The notes: generated by a model from the letters alone, not told the origin. Shown: positions 52,191 through 63,965, counted from the stretch's first letter. The stretch: 64,000 bases of DNA from Pelobates cultripes (GCA_933207985.1 OW240913.1:280701051-280765050), one strand, 5' to 3'. Translations and numbers: made by a program.

Positions 52191-53019
52191 AGCGGCTGCA
52201 ATAGAAGTGCCGAAGTCCCGAAATTCCGAAATGCTGAAGTTCCGAAATTCCGAAGTTCCGAAGCGTTGAAGTGCCGAATTTCCGACGTGTCGAAGGGCCG
52301 AAGTTCTGAAGTTGCAGAAGTTCCGAAGTGTTGAAGTGCCGAATTGCCGAAGTCCCGGATTGCGAAAGTCACGAATTTCGGAATGCCGAACCGAATATTT
52401 TCCCCATGCACATGCCTATTAACAAGATCCTCCTGAGTAGTTCTGGGCTGATTCCTCACCGTTCTCATGATCATTGAAACTCCACGAGGTGAGATTTTGC
52501 ATGGAGCACCAGACCGAGGGAAACTGACAGTTATTTTGTATTTCTTCCATTTGCGAATAATCACACCAACTGTTGTCACCTTCTCATCAAGCTGCTTGGT
52601 TATGGTCCTGTAGTCCATTCCAGTTATGTGTAAGTCTACAATCTTGTCCCTGACATCCTTGGACAGCTCTTTGGTTTTGGCCATTGTGGAGAGTTTGGAA
52701 TCTGATTGCTTCTTTGCACAGGTGTCTTTTATACAGGTAACAAGCTGAGATTAGGAGCACTCCCTTTAACAGCCAGAAATTTTGGGAGCCAGAAATCTTG
52801 CTGATTGATAGGGGATCAAATATATTTTTCACTCATTGACATCCAAATTAATTCCCAACATTTTTGACATGCGTTTTTCTGGATTTTTTTTTTTGTTTTG
52901 TTATTCTGTCTCTCACTGTTAAAATACATCTACCATTAAAATTATAGACTGATCATTGCTTTGTAAGTGGACAAACATTCAAAATCAGCCGGGGATCAAA
53001 TACATTTTCCCCTCCACTT

Positions 53020-56000
53020 TTTACCAACTAACACCCAGAAAATTAAAACATCCCTCTTTGTCTATCTGAAATGTTGAAAGGTGTGTAATAGCTAGCTAAG
53101 TAATTTTTTTTCTACATGATACCTTTTTTTTAATTTAGATCAAATAAATGAAAAGCTCTGGGCACAAAGATCAACAATAAATAACACTACACCCCTAAAA
53201 ACACCAGTGGAAATAAATGTACAGGGATATATTATAGAACGGACTCCTCTATGTCCTCAATATTAAACTAATACCTTAATGTTTAAATAACTGACAGACG
53301 CGATCTGGAGATTATGCTGCTTTTCCACAGAGCCAGTAAAATCTTTTTCCTGAAGAAAGTTGAACAAAACGCGTATGGTCGTGTTTTTTTCTTTCTTCTC
53401 CTGTCCTTGAAACATTGAGAGAATCTTGGTGATTTGACTGCATATAACCCTGCATGTTTATTGCTGTGACGCTCAGTAATGTAATATTTATTGTATATAA
53501 ATACATTTAGGAGGGACAGTCAGTATTTTACAACCAAATCTCTTTGTCCCTCTTGTCTATCCGAATGTCCCTCTTTTGTAGGAGCTCCAAATTGTTGGTG
53601 TATCTTACTATATAACAGAGCTCCACTGCAATAATACTTATAGTAATGTGTCTTTAAACTACAATAAATGTGTGTAGACCAGTCTGTGCAACTAAGATAC
53701 ATCTTAGTTGCAAAAGTTGCTATTTGCAAATCAACTAAAATTTCTCAGAACAGTCTCGCCCCTGGCCACACTCACCACTCACATCCCTAAATGTAAAGTG
53801 TCCCTATTTGTCCATTTAAAATGTTGGGAGAGAAGATATCACAAAACAGCAATAAAACTACAGCACATTGCACCATGAATAATAAGTAAGTATTTAACCA
53901 GGAATGGTACATTCAGATTAACTTGGTTTGCAAGTATGTCCTGGGGATGTTACTATTACCAAATTTAATGATTTGGAGACTTTCCACAACTCAGCTATAT
54001 ACATGTAGGGTTATTTAATAAAGTGAGAATTTCCAGGACTCGAAGTGAATTGAACAGAATTACAAATTTAAATTTGAAATTCACTTTGAATTTCCAATGA
54101 TTCTGAATTTAGTGAACAACCCTCATAGTTTGCCTTCTTTAGACAGAATTTTGCATTTCAGTTTTACTACCATTTGCTATTTAGTGCATAAAATCTTTAT
54201 AAATAAACACTGTATATATAGTAATTTATCCCCACTTCCTAACTGCAAGTATTCATTCTCAATGCAAAGATGATGCTTAGCTCTCCCTAGCAAGACTGAT
54301 GCTTGGGATCCTATACTATATATGTTTTTATATAATTGGTTAAACAATAATTGAGCATTGTAATACTAGGTTAGTATCTGTAGACATAGTAAGACTGGGA
54401 CCAGTACATCACTGGGCCTCCTCTCCATCTGTCTCTTTTATTTTCTCCCTCTGGCCCTTGACATCAGCTGTAGCATGCTTCTGAACATACCTTTAGCACA
54501 TTTGTGATCCTGCAGGGACCATCCTTCATGAGTGAAGCCTCGAGACCCACTAATTCTACACTCTAAGGAATAGAAACCTCCACTTCGAGTCTTTATTCAT
54601 TAAAGATCATATATGCATTTTGTTACATAAAATGCATTTCCTGCTGTACTGAATTGAACAGGACAATTTTACTTGAACTATAGTTCATTCTAGAGATACC
54701 AATGAACAACACAAATGTAAAAATGAGATCTACCCCTCCACTATATAACAAAACATATTTAAAGCAATATGCAAACATTAAATTTGAATGCCACTTTTTT
54801 TTATTGGCACAACAATGAAATATTTTTTTAAATATTTTACAAAGTGCAATTATATCATCACCTTTACAAAAGCCAATGAAATATCTCAGTGTCTAGTGCT
54901 GCAGTTTCTATCCCTGGGTCACGGTTCCTGGGTCAGTTGGTTAATAATAACATGAATACCATATTCCATATGTGGAGACTAGTTAAGTGTGTACTAACAT
55001 GGAAATTTATCCAGTAATGTCAATATACCTACCTATGTTCCACCGTTCTTAAACCTATTATACCATGCTTGATGTCCCTTGTTTTTTCAAAGGGTGTTTT
55101 TTCCAGGGATGAAAAGTAAATCTGCCTAATCAGTTTAGAGATAAGTGATAATCCTCATCAAAGTAAAATTACAGCTGTGCAATACAGGTTTGTGCATTAT
55201 GCATTTATTTGAAGAATATTTTCATAGACATCTTGAGTTGTCCTTTATAAGCATATATGACTTGCTGCTTGAACTTTTAGGCTCATATTAGTTGCCAATG
55301 GAGTCAAGTAAAGTTTGTCCTTATTACAGTTCATTTGTATCTGTGTTACACTGTAAGAAATTGAGTTTTGCATTTCAAAAATAGTGCTTTTATCAAATAT
55401 TTCTATTAATATGGAATGGCTGTATTACTGTTTGCAGGGCGCTAAATAAATTAGAAAGGCTAATTTGAGTATTTAGAGTTATTGATAAATTAAAAATAAT
55501 GAATTATGTATTATTGCAGTTATATTTAAACTTTGGAAATAAAAGTTTAATTTTATTATAAAAAGGGATATGAGAAAACATAATATGCATTGTTTAAAAA
55601 AAAAACAATAGGCAACATCGTAAGTAAAAAATTTACATCCGAGGATGTCTTGTTTGACTAAGGTGATATGCGTTCAGATGCAATCAGATTTTTCAAGTTA
55701 GTTTTGTTAAAAAATGTTATGTATTAAGATTTTTAATTCACTTTTGTTGGACTAAGATGTTTAATGTACATTGCTGTCCAATAGTCAGTTGTGAAATACC
55801 TCATATACATGTGTATTGAAATGTTGATGAATATATTGAAAAAATACATTTCATATTGTATGAATAACTACATTGCATTCCTTCCATACTATCAATGCAA
55901 GATGATTAAATATGACCCATATATGTAATTTTAATAATAAAATTACAACTTTTTAAAACATATTGCCTGGAAAAGACAAATGTTCTATGAAAGGAAGGAT

Positions 56001-56371
56001 AAGCATGGACATAAAGCAAGAAAGATAAATGCTGTATTTTCCAATAGTGAGCTGTCTAATATAATATACATAATCCGTCTATGTTTTAATTCCCTGGTAT
56101 GATTTTATCTTGCTTTTTTAGTTCTAGGCCTAGATCTGGTGGATATTGCCCCTTTCTATGTTCACAATCACCTCTGGGAAACTAACAGATTATAGTGTGT
56201 TTTACAACCATATCTATGCTGATTACACACTATGTAAAAGGCACAATACCCAACGTGGATGCTTAAAGACATCAAAGGACACAGTACAATTATTTAAACT
56301 TCCCCTCCCACTTTTCTCCCTATCCCTCTACTGACCTATACCCCTACCTGATTTATTTCAGCTAACTAAGC

Positions 56372-56424
<53 letters not shown>

Positions 56425-57150
56425 AATGTATATTCTAGCCTCCGTTCTCTGCATCATAAATATTTTAGTCTTCTTCTCATAATTGTAAACCATACCCAAA
56501 ATTTTGTTGTTTTTTACACAATATAATAACTATTGAACATTTTACAATAAATCAATGTATTGACACTGTGTAAATGCAAATTATTTTAATAGTCATATCA
56601 AGAAGGAACAATTTAAACCCCCAGCATGGCATTAAAGTGGTATTAACATTTGTAATAAAATAAGAAAGCATAACAGAAAACAATGTGAATCAAAACTGTT
56701 GCATATTTAAAATAAAAAGTTTATGGAAGATGATCCTGAATCTCTGCAAGACAAGATAATCGGTTTACTTGAGTTCCCCTTCTAACAAGGACTGTTAAAG
56801 TTGGTCCACATGCCCAGGAAGTGTTAGTGGCCCTTGTTTGCTTCTTTAGGGCTTGCAGAGGGGAAAATTTGCCTAGAATGCCTACTTTTTGTTAAAGGTA
56901 GGCAGGGTATTCTTTCTACTGTGGGACATCTTTTCCCCAAGTGTCATGGTCCCACAACATACCCACTACCAGTGACAAGGCTGAGACTAGTATCTAACGA
57001 ACATCTTAGTGGCAAGAATGAGGTGACAGAGCAGTCACCTCTGAGCTCGATAGTGCAGAGAAAATGTGTCAAAGGATAAGAGCTGGGTCCACCAGGCAGT
57101 ACTGCCATGTAACCCTAGAGAGGTTTTTGCCTAGATTAGGTTTTTTTTTA
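53020..57150. other. AT-rich intergenic sequence
   Basis: No exon was recognised. A (TA)n microsatellite lies at 56376-56422. A degenerate AAAACGCGT repeat tail lies at about 53350-53375. Confidence 0.5.
56376..56422. repeat. (TA)n microsatellite
   Basis: About 47 bp of TA repeats. Confidence 0.97.
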
Positions 57151-57563
57151 AAAAAACTAACAAAATCTGTCAGCACCGAAGTTGCTGTTTAGTAGAAAAG
57201 GGAGTGAGCTGGATCTTCTTTTGTATTGTTTTCCTAGAGGCCAAGAGGAACAGCTAATCCCAAAGTCTGCTTTGGCTGGCACTCCCACCATGCATGGAGT
57301 CCCTTTTGTCCTTGTATTTACAGGATTAAAGGAGGTTGGTGATTGTAACAGAATGGAGAACTCCAAATACTTTCATTCACCCTTTTTGTTTGGCTGTTCG
57401 TATGCCCCATTTACCAAACCCCCACACTGTGTTTACCGAACGCCCATGCCGTGTGGCCCTTTGTTCGCACCTTCATAATCACCGACCACCAGTGATGTTT
57501 TAAAAAAAATGGTTATTAGTTCAAATGCTTTTCCTGTGTGGCCGTCGTTTGTATAACCATACG

Positions 57564-58534
57564 CAGGGGCGTTTTAGCTGCGAGGCAAACAAGGCATTTG
57601 CCTTGGGCGGCATTTTTCAGGGGGCGGCAAAAAACGCCGCCCCCAAATGCCCAGGGCAAATGCCTTGTTAGCCTTGCGGCTAACAGACAGGCCGGGCTGG
57701 GCGGTCGGCGCTGGGCGGGGGGTCGGCGAGGGAGCTCTTCCTCTGAGCGGTCCGCTCAGATCCCTCGCGCGCTGCAGAGTGAGGCTGGGAGCCGGAATAT
57801 GACGTCATCTTCCGGCTCCCAGCCTCACTCTGTGGCAGTAGCTCAGAAGGAAACTCCCTCCTCCGCCAACACCGCCCGCAGCCACTGGACCACCAGGGAG
57901 ATAGAACCCCCAGCATTCCCAAAGGTAAGGAGGGGGGGGGGGTTAAATTAAAAAAAAAATGTATTAATGTTTGTGTGTTTGTTAGTGTGTCTGTTAATGT
58001 GTGTGTGTGTTTGCTAGTGTGTGTGTGTGTGTGTCTGACTGTGTGAGTGTGTCTGCTAGCGTGTGTCTGCTAGTGAGTTAGTGTGTGTCTGACTGTGTGT
58101 GTCTGTAGTGTGTATGTGTGTGTGTGTCTGACAGTTTGTGTCTGACTGTGTGTGTGTGTGTGTGTCTGTTAGTGTGTGTGTGTGTCTGTTAGTGTGTGTG
58201 TGTCTGACAGTTTGTGTCTGTTAGTGTGTGTGTCTGACTGTGTGTATGTGTCTGTCAGTGCATGTGTGTGTGTCAGTGTGTGTGTGTGTCTGTTAGTGTG
58301 TGTGTGTCTGTTAGAGTGTGTGTGTGTCTGTTAGTGTGTGTGTGTGTGTCTGTTAGAGTGCGTGTGTGTCTGTTAGTGAGTGTGTGTGTCTGTTAGCGTG
58401 TGTATGCGTATCTGTCAGTGAATGTGTGTGTATGTACTTAGAAGGCGGGGGGAAGGGTTGGGTGGGGCTGGCGCAGGGGGGGGCGCCTGAGTTTTGTCCT
58501 GCCTAGGGCAGCACAAAACCATGATACACCACTG
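57564..58534 (+). mobile_element. Non-autonomous hAT element, copy B (971 bp)
   Basis: Perfect 8-bp duplication ACCATACG at 57556-57563 and 58535-58542. Ends CAGGGGCGTTTTAGCTGC and ATGATACACCACTG. Interior: GAGGCAAACAAGGCATTTGC, a GC-rich segment with a 50-bp inverted pair at 57780-57835, and about 480 bp of GTGTCTGTTAGTGTGTG-type repeats (57960-58440). No transposase. Confidence 0.92.
57960..58440. repeat. TG-rich variable minisatellite in hAT copy B
   Basis: Irregular units GTGTGTGTCTGTTAGTGTG and variants. Copy A has the complementary short version at 14120-14370, so the array is part of the family and has changed length. Confidence 0.9.
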
Positions 58535-58954
58535 ACCATACGCACATGTTCAAACAATTTTGTCTCCCGAACGAGGGCAGCGGTACATGGTCATCGACTG
58601 CGTGGAACTAATTTCGGATATGCAACCCCGTGAACGCCCGGGGAACTGGTACCGCTGCCCATGCAACTTCCTGAACAGCTAGGAGAAAGGCGTTTGGGAG
58701 ACATAAACAACCAAACAGGGGGAGTATTTGTATACAAACAGCCAGGGGATAGATTCATCAGTGTTCGTGTGCGACCCCCCAAAAGATGAACGGTTATTGC
58801 CTTGTTTTCTCTGGAACTGTTTTGGGGCATCACCTCATGTCCGACCGGTCAAAACTTCATTCAAATGGCGTTCACGAATCACCAAAGGGATCTGAGTGAT
58901 ATTTTGGCAAAGTGTGTGCTCAAATCCAAGCTATTTGGCGATGTGACTTTCATG

Positions 58955-60292
58955 GGGTTCTAGAACATTAAAATGTATTTTTGGGGTGTTTTAAAGTATT
59001 TTAGATTTTTCTATACCTGAGAGATATTTGAGTTATAGTTTTTTTCTCACGCAATTATCTCTCAGGCACAGAGGATCTTGTGAAGAAAAGCCCTGTAATT
59101 GTGACTAAGAAACCCCATGCTAGGGGCAATGTATAAAAGTCGTGTGTGCCAGGAATAAAACTAGTTGTACTCCCAGAACTGTGTGTCGCTCAGTTGCTGG
59201 GGAGGAGGGATATTTCTTTGGCGTTTTTCTTGTTCCTGATTGTACTTTTGCAGTTCCAGCAGAGAGGAGTCCCTGCTAGTACTAGGGCCCCACTACACTG
59301 GTTAGCAGCTTCAGATGGCGGAAGACCGAACCACCGTCGCTTCAGATCAGCGTGAACAGGAAAGAAATGAATTTCAAAGGGAATTACAATTTTGTTTGTC
59401 TTTCTATGGTGAGAACCTGTCAACAGAGATTCTGGCAAGAACCATGACGGAAGTCCAGGAGTTCATTCTAAAAAGGAGCAAACGACAAACTCCCGAAAGG
59501 ACACCGACAGTAACTATAGTGCAAGAGGATAAGCCCAAAATACCCTATGGAGTGTTTAAACACTTTGTGAAAGTAGGGGAGGATATTGATGCCTTCCTCC
59601 AAGACTTTGAAAGACAATGTACCTTAAATAGGATAAGTCTTGAAGACTGGGTTCTGCTTCTGGCTAGCAGACTGTCAGGGACAGCAGCCAAAGCCTACCG
59701 AACAGTCCCAGACAAGGAAATTCAGGACTATGTTTAGGTAAAATCTGTTATATAAGTAAGGTATGCTATCACTCCGGAGGCATACCGCAGGCGGTTTAGA
59801 GAGCTGAGGAAAAGTGAAAAAGACTCTCATGCCGAGTGGGCATACCGCCGGCTACACAGAGCTACCCTGGGATGGGTCCAAGCACACCAAGTGAGCAGCA
59901 TAGAAGGACTTTTGCAGATGGTGGTACTGGAGCAATATTTCAATGGACTTTGGTGGGGTTATGGAATATTAAAATGTATTTTTTTTTAAATATTGTAGAT
60001 TTTTCTGTACCTGAGACATAATTAAGTTATAGTTTTTTCTCACGCAATTATCTCTCAGGCACAGAGGATCTTGGGAAGAAAAGCCCTGTGATTGTGACTA
60101 AGAAACCCCATGCAAGGGGCAATGTATAAAAGCCGTGTGTAGCAGGAATAAAAACAGTTGTACTCCCAGAACTGTTTGTTGTCCAGTTGCTGGGGAGGGG
60201 AAGGATATTTCTTTGGCATTTTTCTTGTTCCTGATTGCACTTTTGCGGATCCAGCGGAGAAGAGTCCCTGTGAGGACTAGGGATCCACTACA
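58955..60292 (+). mobile_element. Internally deleted Ty3/gypsy-type LTR element
   Basis: Two direct LTR copies of about 340 bp (58955-59297 and 59950-60292) share TCTCACGCAATTATCTCTCA, CACAGAGGATCTTG and GTTGTACTCCCAGAACTGT, and both end CCACTACA-type. Between them are 650 bp encoding only a gag-type protein; protease, RT and integrase are absent. LTR1 may extend left to before 57556, where hAT copy B is inserted in it. Confidence 0.82.
59315..59945 (+). pseudogene. LTR-element gag with SCAN-like region, two nonsense codons
   Basis: Starts MAEDRTTVASDQREQERNEF. The open part ends at TAG 59735-59737; a TAA follows at 59753-59755, after which the same frame continues with TPEAYRRRFRELRKS, AYRRLHRATLGWVQAH and SIEGLLQMVVLEQYF. 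This last part matches the pattern of SCAN domains (RFR ... RL ... W ... E ... LVLEQF), which derive from gag of Gmr1-like Ty3/gypsy elements. The frame runs straight into LTR2, so the remainder of gag and all pol is deleted. Confidence 0.72.
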
Positions 60293-61260
60293 GTGATGCC
60301 TATCACAATGTCATCAGCAAATATGCCACATTACATATGAATATATTTTGAAATGGATAACCTTGGATGTCTGTATTTGTCAGGAATGCTAGTTGATCCA
60401 GCATGTAGAATTGTTTCACACCTAGGACTCAAAGGTAACGTCTTACCAGGCCATAGAATGGGCGGACTAAACATACCAGAGAATAGTCCAAATACTAGCC
60501 AAGGTCGGGGATACAGAAAGAGACACAACTATTAAGAAAAGCCAGAGGTCAGGGATACCAGAATACAGGGAAGTCAATACGAAGCCAAAGTCAATAAACA
60601 GAAGTAAACGCTCATAAACACACTCTCAGACAACCAATAGGGAAACCACAACAGGGCAATGGTGAAAAGGCATAAGGAGTTTAAATAATCCTATTTTAGC
60701 TCTGATTGGCGAAAAATCGCCATTGACCCCAGAACGTGCGCGCACCTCTCCCGCGTGACGTCACGCGCACACCGACATCGTTATCGACGTGGGCGGACGT
60801 GGGGCTATAATTTGGTGTGGATCCACAGCGGCCGGCATCCATCAACATGTTGCAGGAATTAGGTACACAGACGCACGGCCGATGGGCGCAAATGCCACAA
60901 GGTGAGGCTGAATATGTTACAGTATTATACTGAATGGCCATTATGAGGCTATCATTTGCAATAGAGAATTATTAATTAATAGATAAGTAGATAAAAAAGG
61001 ATGTCCGAACTGAGGCCATAGAACCCAAATGTCATATATGAAAGGAGGAAATAAAGCTTATTCTCTACGGGCTTATGCTCATCCCTGCAGAAGTCCCTTT
61101 TAGAGTCTTGCGATAATAAAATGATAACATATAGTGTGTTTGTACCCTATTCCCCTACCCCAGGTTAATCCTTTTTTTCGTGCACCCTATTCTGTGTCTC
61201 ATTCCATTCCCTTGACTCATAGGATGTTGGCTGTAGCCACATATGAGAATTCCAATATCC
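60293..61260. other. Intergenic sequence, possible LTR remnant
   Basis: Includes a CpG-rich part (60720-60800) with GTGACGTCACGCGCAC, a CRE palindrome, followed by GGGCTATAATTTGG. It may be an old LTR or promoter; no gene follows that can be recognised. Confidence 0.35.
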
Positions 61261-61532
61261 TCACTACTAACCCTACTCCTAACCCTACTCCTAACCCAAC
61301 CCTAGCCCTACTCCTAACCCTAACCCTACTCTTAACCCTAACCCTACTCCTAAACCAACCCTAACCCTAACCCTACTCCTAACCCAACCCTAACCCTAAT
61401 CCTAACCAAACCCTAACTCTACTTCTAATCCTACTTCTAACCTTAACCCTACCCTAACCCTACTCCTAACACAACCCTAACCCTACTCCTAACCCAACCC
61501 TAACCCTAACCCTACACTAACCCTACACTTAC
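61261..61532. repeat. Interstitial telomere-like repeat array
   Basis: Degenerate tandem CCCTAA-type units (CTAACCCTACTCCTAACCC and variants) over about 270 bp. Confidence 0.9.
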
Positions 61533-61657
61533 CCAAAGTGCCGAAGCTCCGAAGTCCCGACTTTCGGAAGTGCCGAACCGAAGTGCCGAAGTCCCAAATT
61601 GCAAAAGTGCCGAATTTCGGAAGTGCCAACCGAATATTTTACCCATGCACATCCCTA
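61533..61657. mobile_element. Right-end fragment of the TAGACATGTGCA hAT family
   Basis: GTGCCGAAGCTCCGAAGTCCC-type repeats followed by CCGAATATTTTACCCATGCA and CATCCCTA, matching the right end of the element at 50268-52418. It directly adjoins the telomere-like array. Confidence 0.8.
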
Positions 61658-62031
61658 TTATTGATTTCTAGTGTTAATGAAAGATGCAGACTTTGCTGTG
61701 ACAAAACTAACACTAGAGGGATGCATTGTGTCAGAACATGTGGGCAAATGACACCGAGAAGAGGTAGGTAGTCTGAAAATCTGACTACCTGAACTCACCT
61801 GGAATGGAATTCTGGCACTAAAGTTCTGTATTTTGTTTTTTTTATGTCACTGTGACAGGTCCAAGTTTGTGTGTCTGTGTGTGGGGGGGAGGGGGTACAG
61901 TAGTCAGGCTGAAAGGAGAGGAGTGGGACATCAGTGTAAATGAGACACAGGAAGAGGGTCACAAATGGTGAAATAGTAAAGGAGAAGATGGAGAGAGAGA
62001 GACAAGTGAGAGATAAGAGACAGCAGATGGA

Positions 62032-62150
62032 GACACATAGAAACATAGAATGTGACGGCAGATAAGAACCATTCGGCCCATCTAGTCTGTCCAGTTTTCT
62101 AAATACTTTCATTAGTCCCTGGCCTTATCTATAGAAACATAGAATACATG
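62032..62150 (-). mobile_element. CR1 LINE 3'-terminal fragment
   Basis: 62078-62130 matches window positions 1-50 (CGGCCCATCTAGTCTG, TTTTCTAAATACTTTCATTA). It is flanked by ATAGAAACATAGAAT on both sides; on the minus strand this is the ATTCTATG octamer typical of CR1 3' termini. Confidence 0.85.
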
Positions 62151-63486
62151 AATACATGAATACATACATGAATGGAAGGACTTGCAGACAGATACAATAG
62201 TATGGAGGGAAGTGGTTGGCACTGGATTGAGGGACCAAAAAGTACAAAAGAAAAACAGGAAAACAAAAAAAGGTTAAATGAAAAACACACGTATTCAGGT
62301 GCACACTTTATACATGCTTCATTCAGTGCTAAACCTCCACATGTATGCTTAATTCATGTGCTAATTCCCTACTTTCCCACACTGTCACCATGCTTCAATA
62401 CATGCTGCTTTCACATGACAAGTCATTCTATATAGATACCCCTGTATTCACACATGCCAACCTTACACAGTAATGCACACCTACATAGTCACATACTGGC
62501 ACTGTACACTGTAATAGATAACGGTACTCACATAAAACATGTAAAACCCTGAAATACACCCTTTGACTTTGATTGGATTTGTTGTTTTACTATATACATG
62601 GGTATTAAAGGTATTTATGGTTTAGAATTTCAGTAAGTCAATCTGTGTTACTATAAATAGGTATGTGTCTCTTACTATGTGACTGTGTGTGCATCTGTGT
62701 GTCTTACTGACTAGTTGAAAGTATGCATTTGGATTTTTGGAGTAAATGAGATTGAGTAACTCAAATCTATCATCATAGCTGGGCACACACAAAGCAACAC
62801 AGTAAAATGAAGTAAATACCATGTGTCCTGTGAATAATATGATTTAGATTAGACAGTTTAGAATTCAGAGATTTCTACCTTTTTGTATTTTAGAATGCTA
62901 AATGACTCACTGGAAGCTAGTGAATTCTCTTCCTAGAATTAGAAATACATATTTTAAATTGTTATAATTTTAGCAAGCATTTACTATTTCCCAGTGTGGG
63001 CCATCACTGTCAAAAGATTCTAGCTCATCGTTCCTCTAGATAATGTCTAAACTCTATGTCCACCACCCCGATCCTAATTTCCCTCCATCTACATTCCAAG
63101 ACTAAGATGGAATTCCACTAATTGTAATTAGCATGACATACTTTAATATCTCCTACGAGTGAGGCACTAATGCAGAGTAATGCCAGCTAACAGAGGGGTT
63201 AACTATTCAGGAATAATTGTCATTTTTATGCAGCTGATGGCCGCAGACTTCCAATTACATCTCATTAGATGAGAAGATGCATATGCTGTTTGGTTCATTT
63301 TTTCCATTATTTTCAAGCGTTGTACGCCTGGGCTGTTAGATCAGCTTGAATGCATTGCAAGATGCCAGGCACCCATCCCTTCTCTGCCTGGGAATTTCTA
63401 CTCTCCCCGTGATTTTGACACCCAGGAGTGAATGAAGGGTGTGTGAGCTCCCCTTAGCAGGCACATTCCTGCGGATCTCTGTACTC
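62151..63486. other. Intergenic, probably upstream regulatory DNA
   Basis: From about 63000 the sequence has no repeat similarity within the window and leads to a TATA promoter. It contains CTAATTGTAATTAG (63118-63131), a palindromic homeodomain-type motif, and ATGCATATG (63279-63287), octamer-like. These are motif readings only. Confidence 0.35.
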
Positions 63487-63494
63487 TATAAAAA
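63487..63494 (+). promoter_or_regulatory. TATA box of the right-edge gene
   Basis: TATAAAAA, 73 bp before the ATG at 63567; the transcription start would lie near 63518. Confidence 0.7.
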
Positions 63495-63566
63495 GGACCA
63501 GGGAAGGTCCTGACTCCAGCGACCTAGACCTTCAGCACCAAGAACAGCTCCCAGCTCCCAGCCAGC

Positions 63567-63763
63567 ATGTGTATCAGCCCGGACAGGATCTCCTCTTACC
63601 GCCGCTACTTCGATGAGTCCAGCAGCATTTCGGAGGTGAGGGTGAGGGTAAGCAGCCCTTCCCCTCCCAGGAACAGGAGGTCAGCCAGCTACAGCAGGGG
63701 AACACGTGAGGAGCACACTGTCATATCCAAGAGGACAGCCTCAGCCACACGTAGACCCCGCAG
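63567..63763 (+). CDS. First exon of an unidentified gene, Arg/Ser-rich N-terminus
   Basis: ATG at 63567 with upstream GCCAGC context; encodes MCISPDRISSYRRYFDESSS, then SPSPPRNRRSASYSRG and an Arg-rich end. A donor CAG/GTAAAAG at 63763/63764 keeps the frame open; without splicing a TAA follows at once and the protein would be 66 residues. The SSYRR-F start and the basic, Ser/Arg-rich composition recall intermediate-filament head domains, but the exon ends before any coil 1A sequence, unlike typical type III genes. A small basic protein such as a sperm nuclear protein is an alternative. The strong TATA box and unique upstream sequence support a real, tightly regulated gene. Confidence 0.5.
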
Positions 63764-63814
63764 GTAAAAGAGAGAGAGAAAGAGAGAGAGCGTGTATGTG
63801 TGTGTGTGTGTGTG

Positions 63815-63965
63815 CGTGTTCCTATCATACTCAGCCAGAAGTGATTGAAGGTGTAGTCCATGCAGAACGTTGAGGTTCAGATTGTACACAACTCCTATCA
63901 CACTCAACCAGAAGCTGGAGAACTGGCCGTGATGGGAGTTGTAGTCCATGCAGAAAGTTGAGTAT
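63815..63965. repeat. Two inverted-like copies of a GGGAGTTGTAGTCCATGCAG motif
   Basis: GTGTAGTCCATGCAGAACGTTGAG and GTTGTAGTCCATGCAGAAAG recur 95 bp apart, with CTCCTATCACACTCAACCAGAAG repeated before the second. A local direct duplication in the first intron of the right-edge gene, related to hAT-type termini. Confidence 0.5.

Larger units (their letters stand above)
50268..52418. mobile_element. 2151-bp hAT-like element with minisatellite core
   Basis: Target duplication TTAACAAG is perfect at 50260-50267 and 52419-52426, within the transposase of the Tc1 element. Ends TAGACATGTGCA and TGCACATGCCTA are inverted repeats. Subterminal regions (50285-50490 and 52205-52400) are arrays of short degenerate GAAGTGCCGAA-type motifs. 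The interior is a long palindrome (50684-50875 against 52005-52190) around a 70-bp tandem repeat. No transposase is encoded. A right-end fragment of the same family lies at 61533-61657. Confidence 0.88.
49374..53017 (-). mobile_element. Tc1-like transposon remnant, split by a hAT-like element
   Basis: Same family as 5453-6868. Transposase parts on the minus strand: [17 protein letters not shown] with helix-turn-helix (52684-52440), then, left of the insertion, [11 protein letters not shown] (49800), SPDLNPI (about 49700) and [20 protein letters not shown] (about 49600). The right terminal repeat ends GGGGATCAAATACATTTTCC at about 53017; the left terminus is truncated. Inactive. Confidence 0.88.

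Noticed and set aside
53345..53375. Hammerhead-like CTGAAGAAAGTTGAACAAAACGCG
   Set aside because: CTGAAGA is followed by no complementary stem and the GAAA box is replaced by CAAAA; too degenerate.
57538..57951. 137-codon plus-strand frame
   Set aside because: It lies within hAT copy B, crosses its terminal repeat, and is GC-driven; not a gene.
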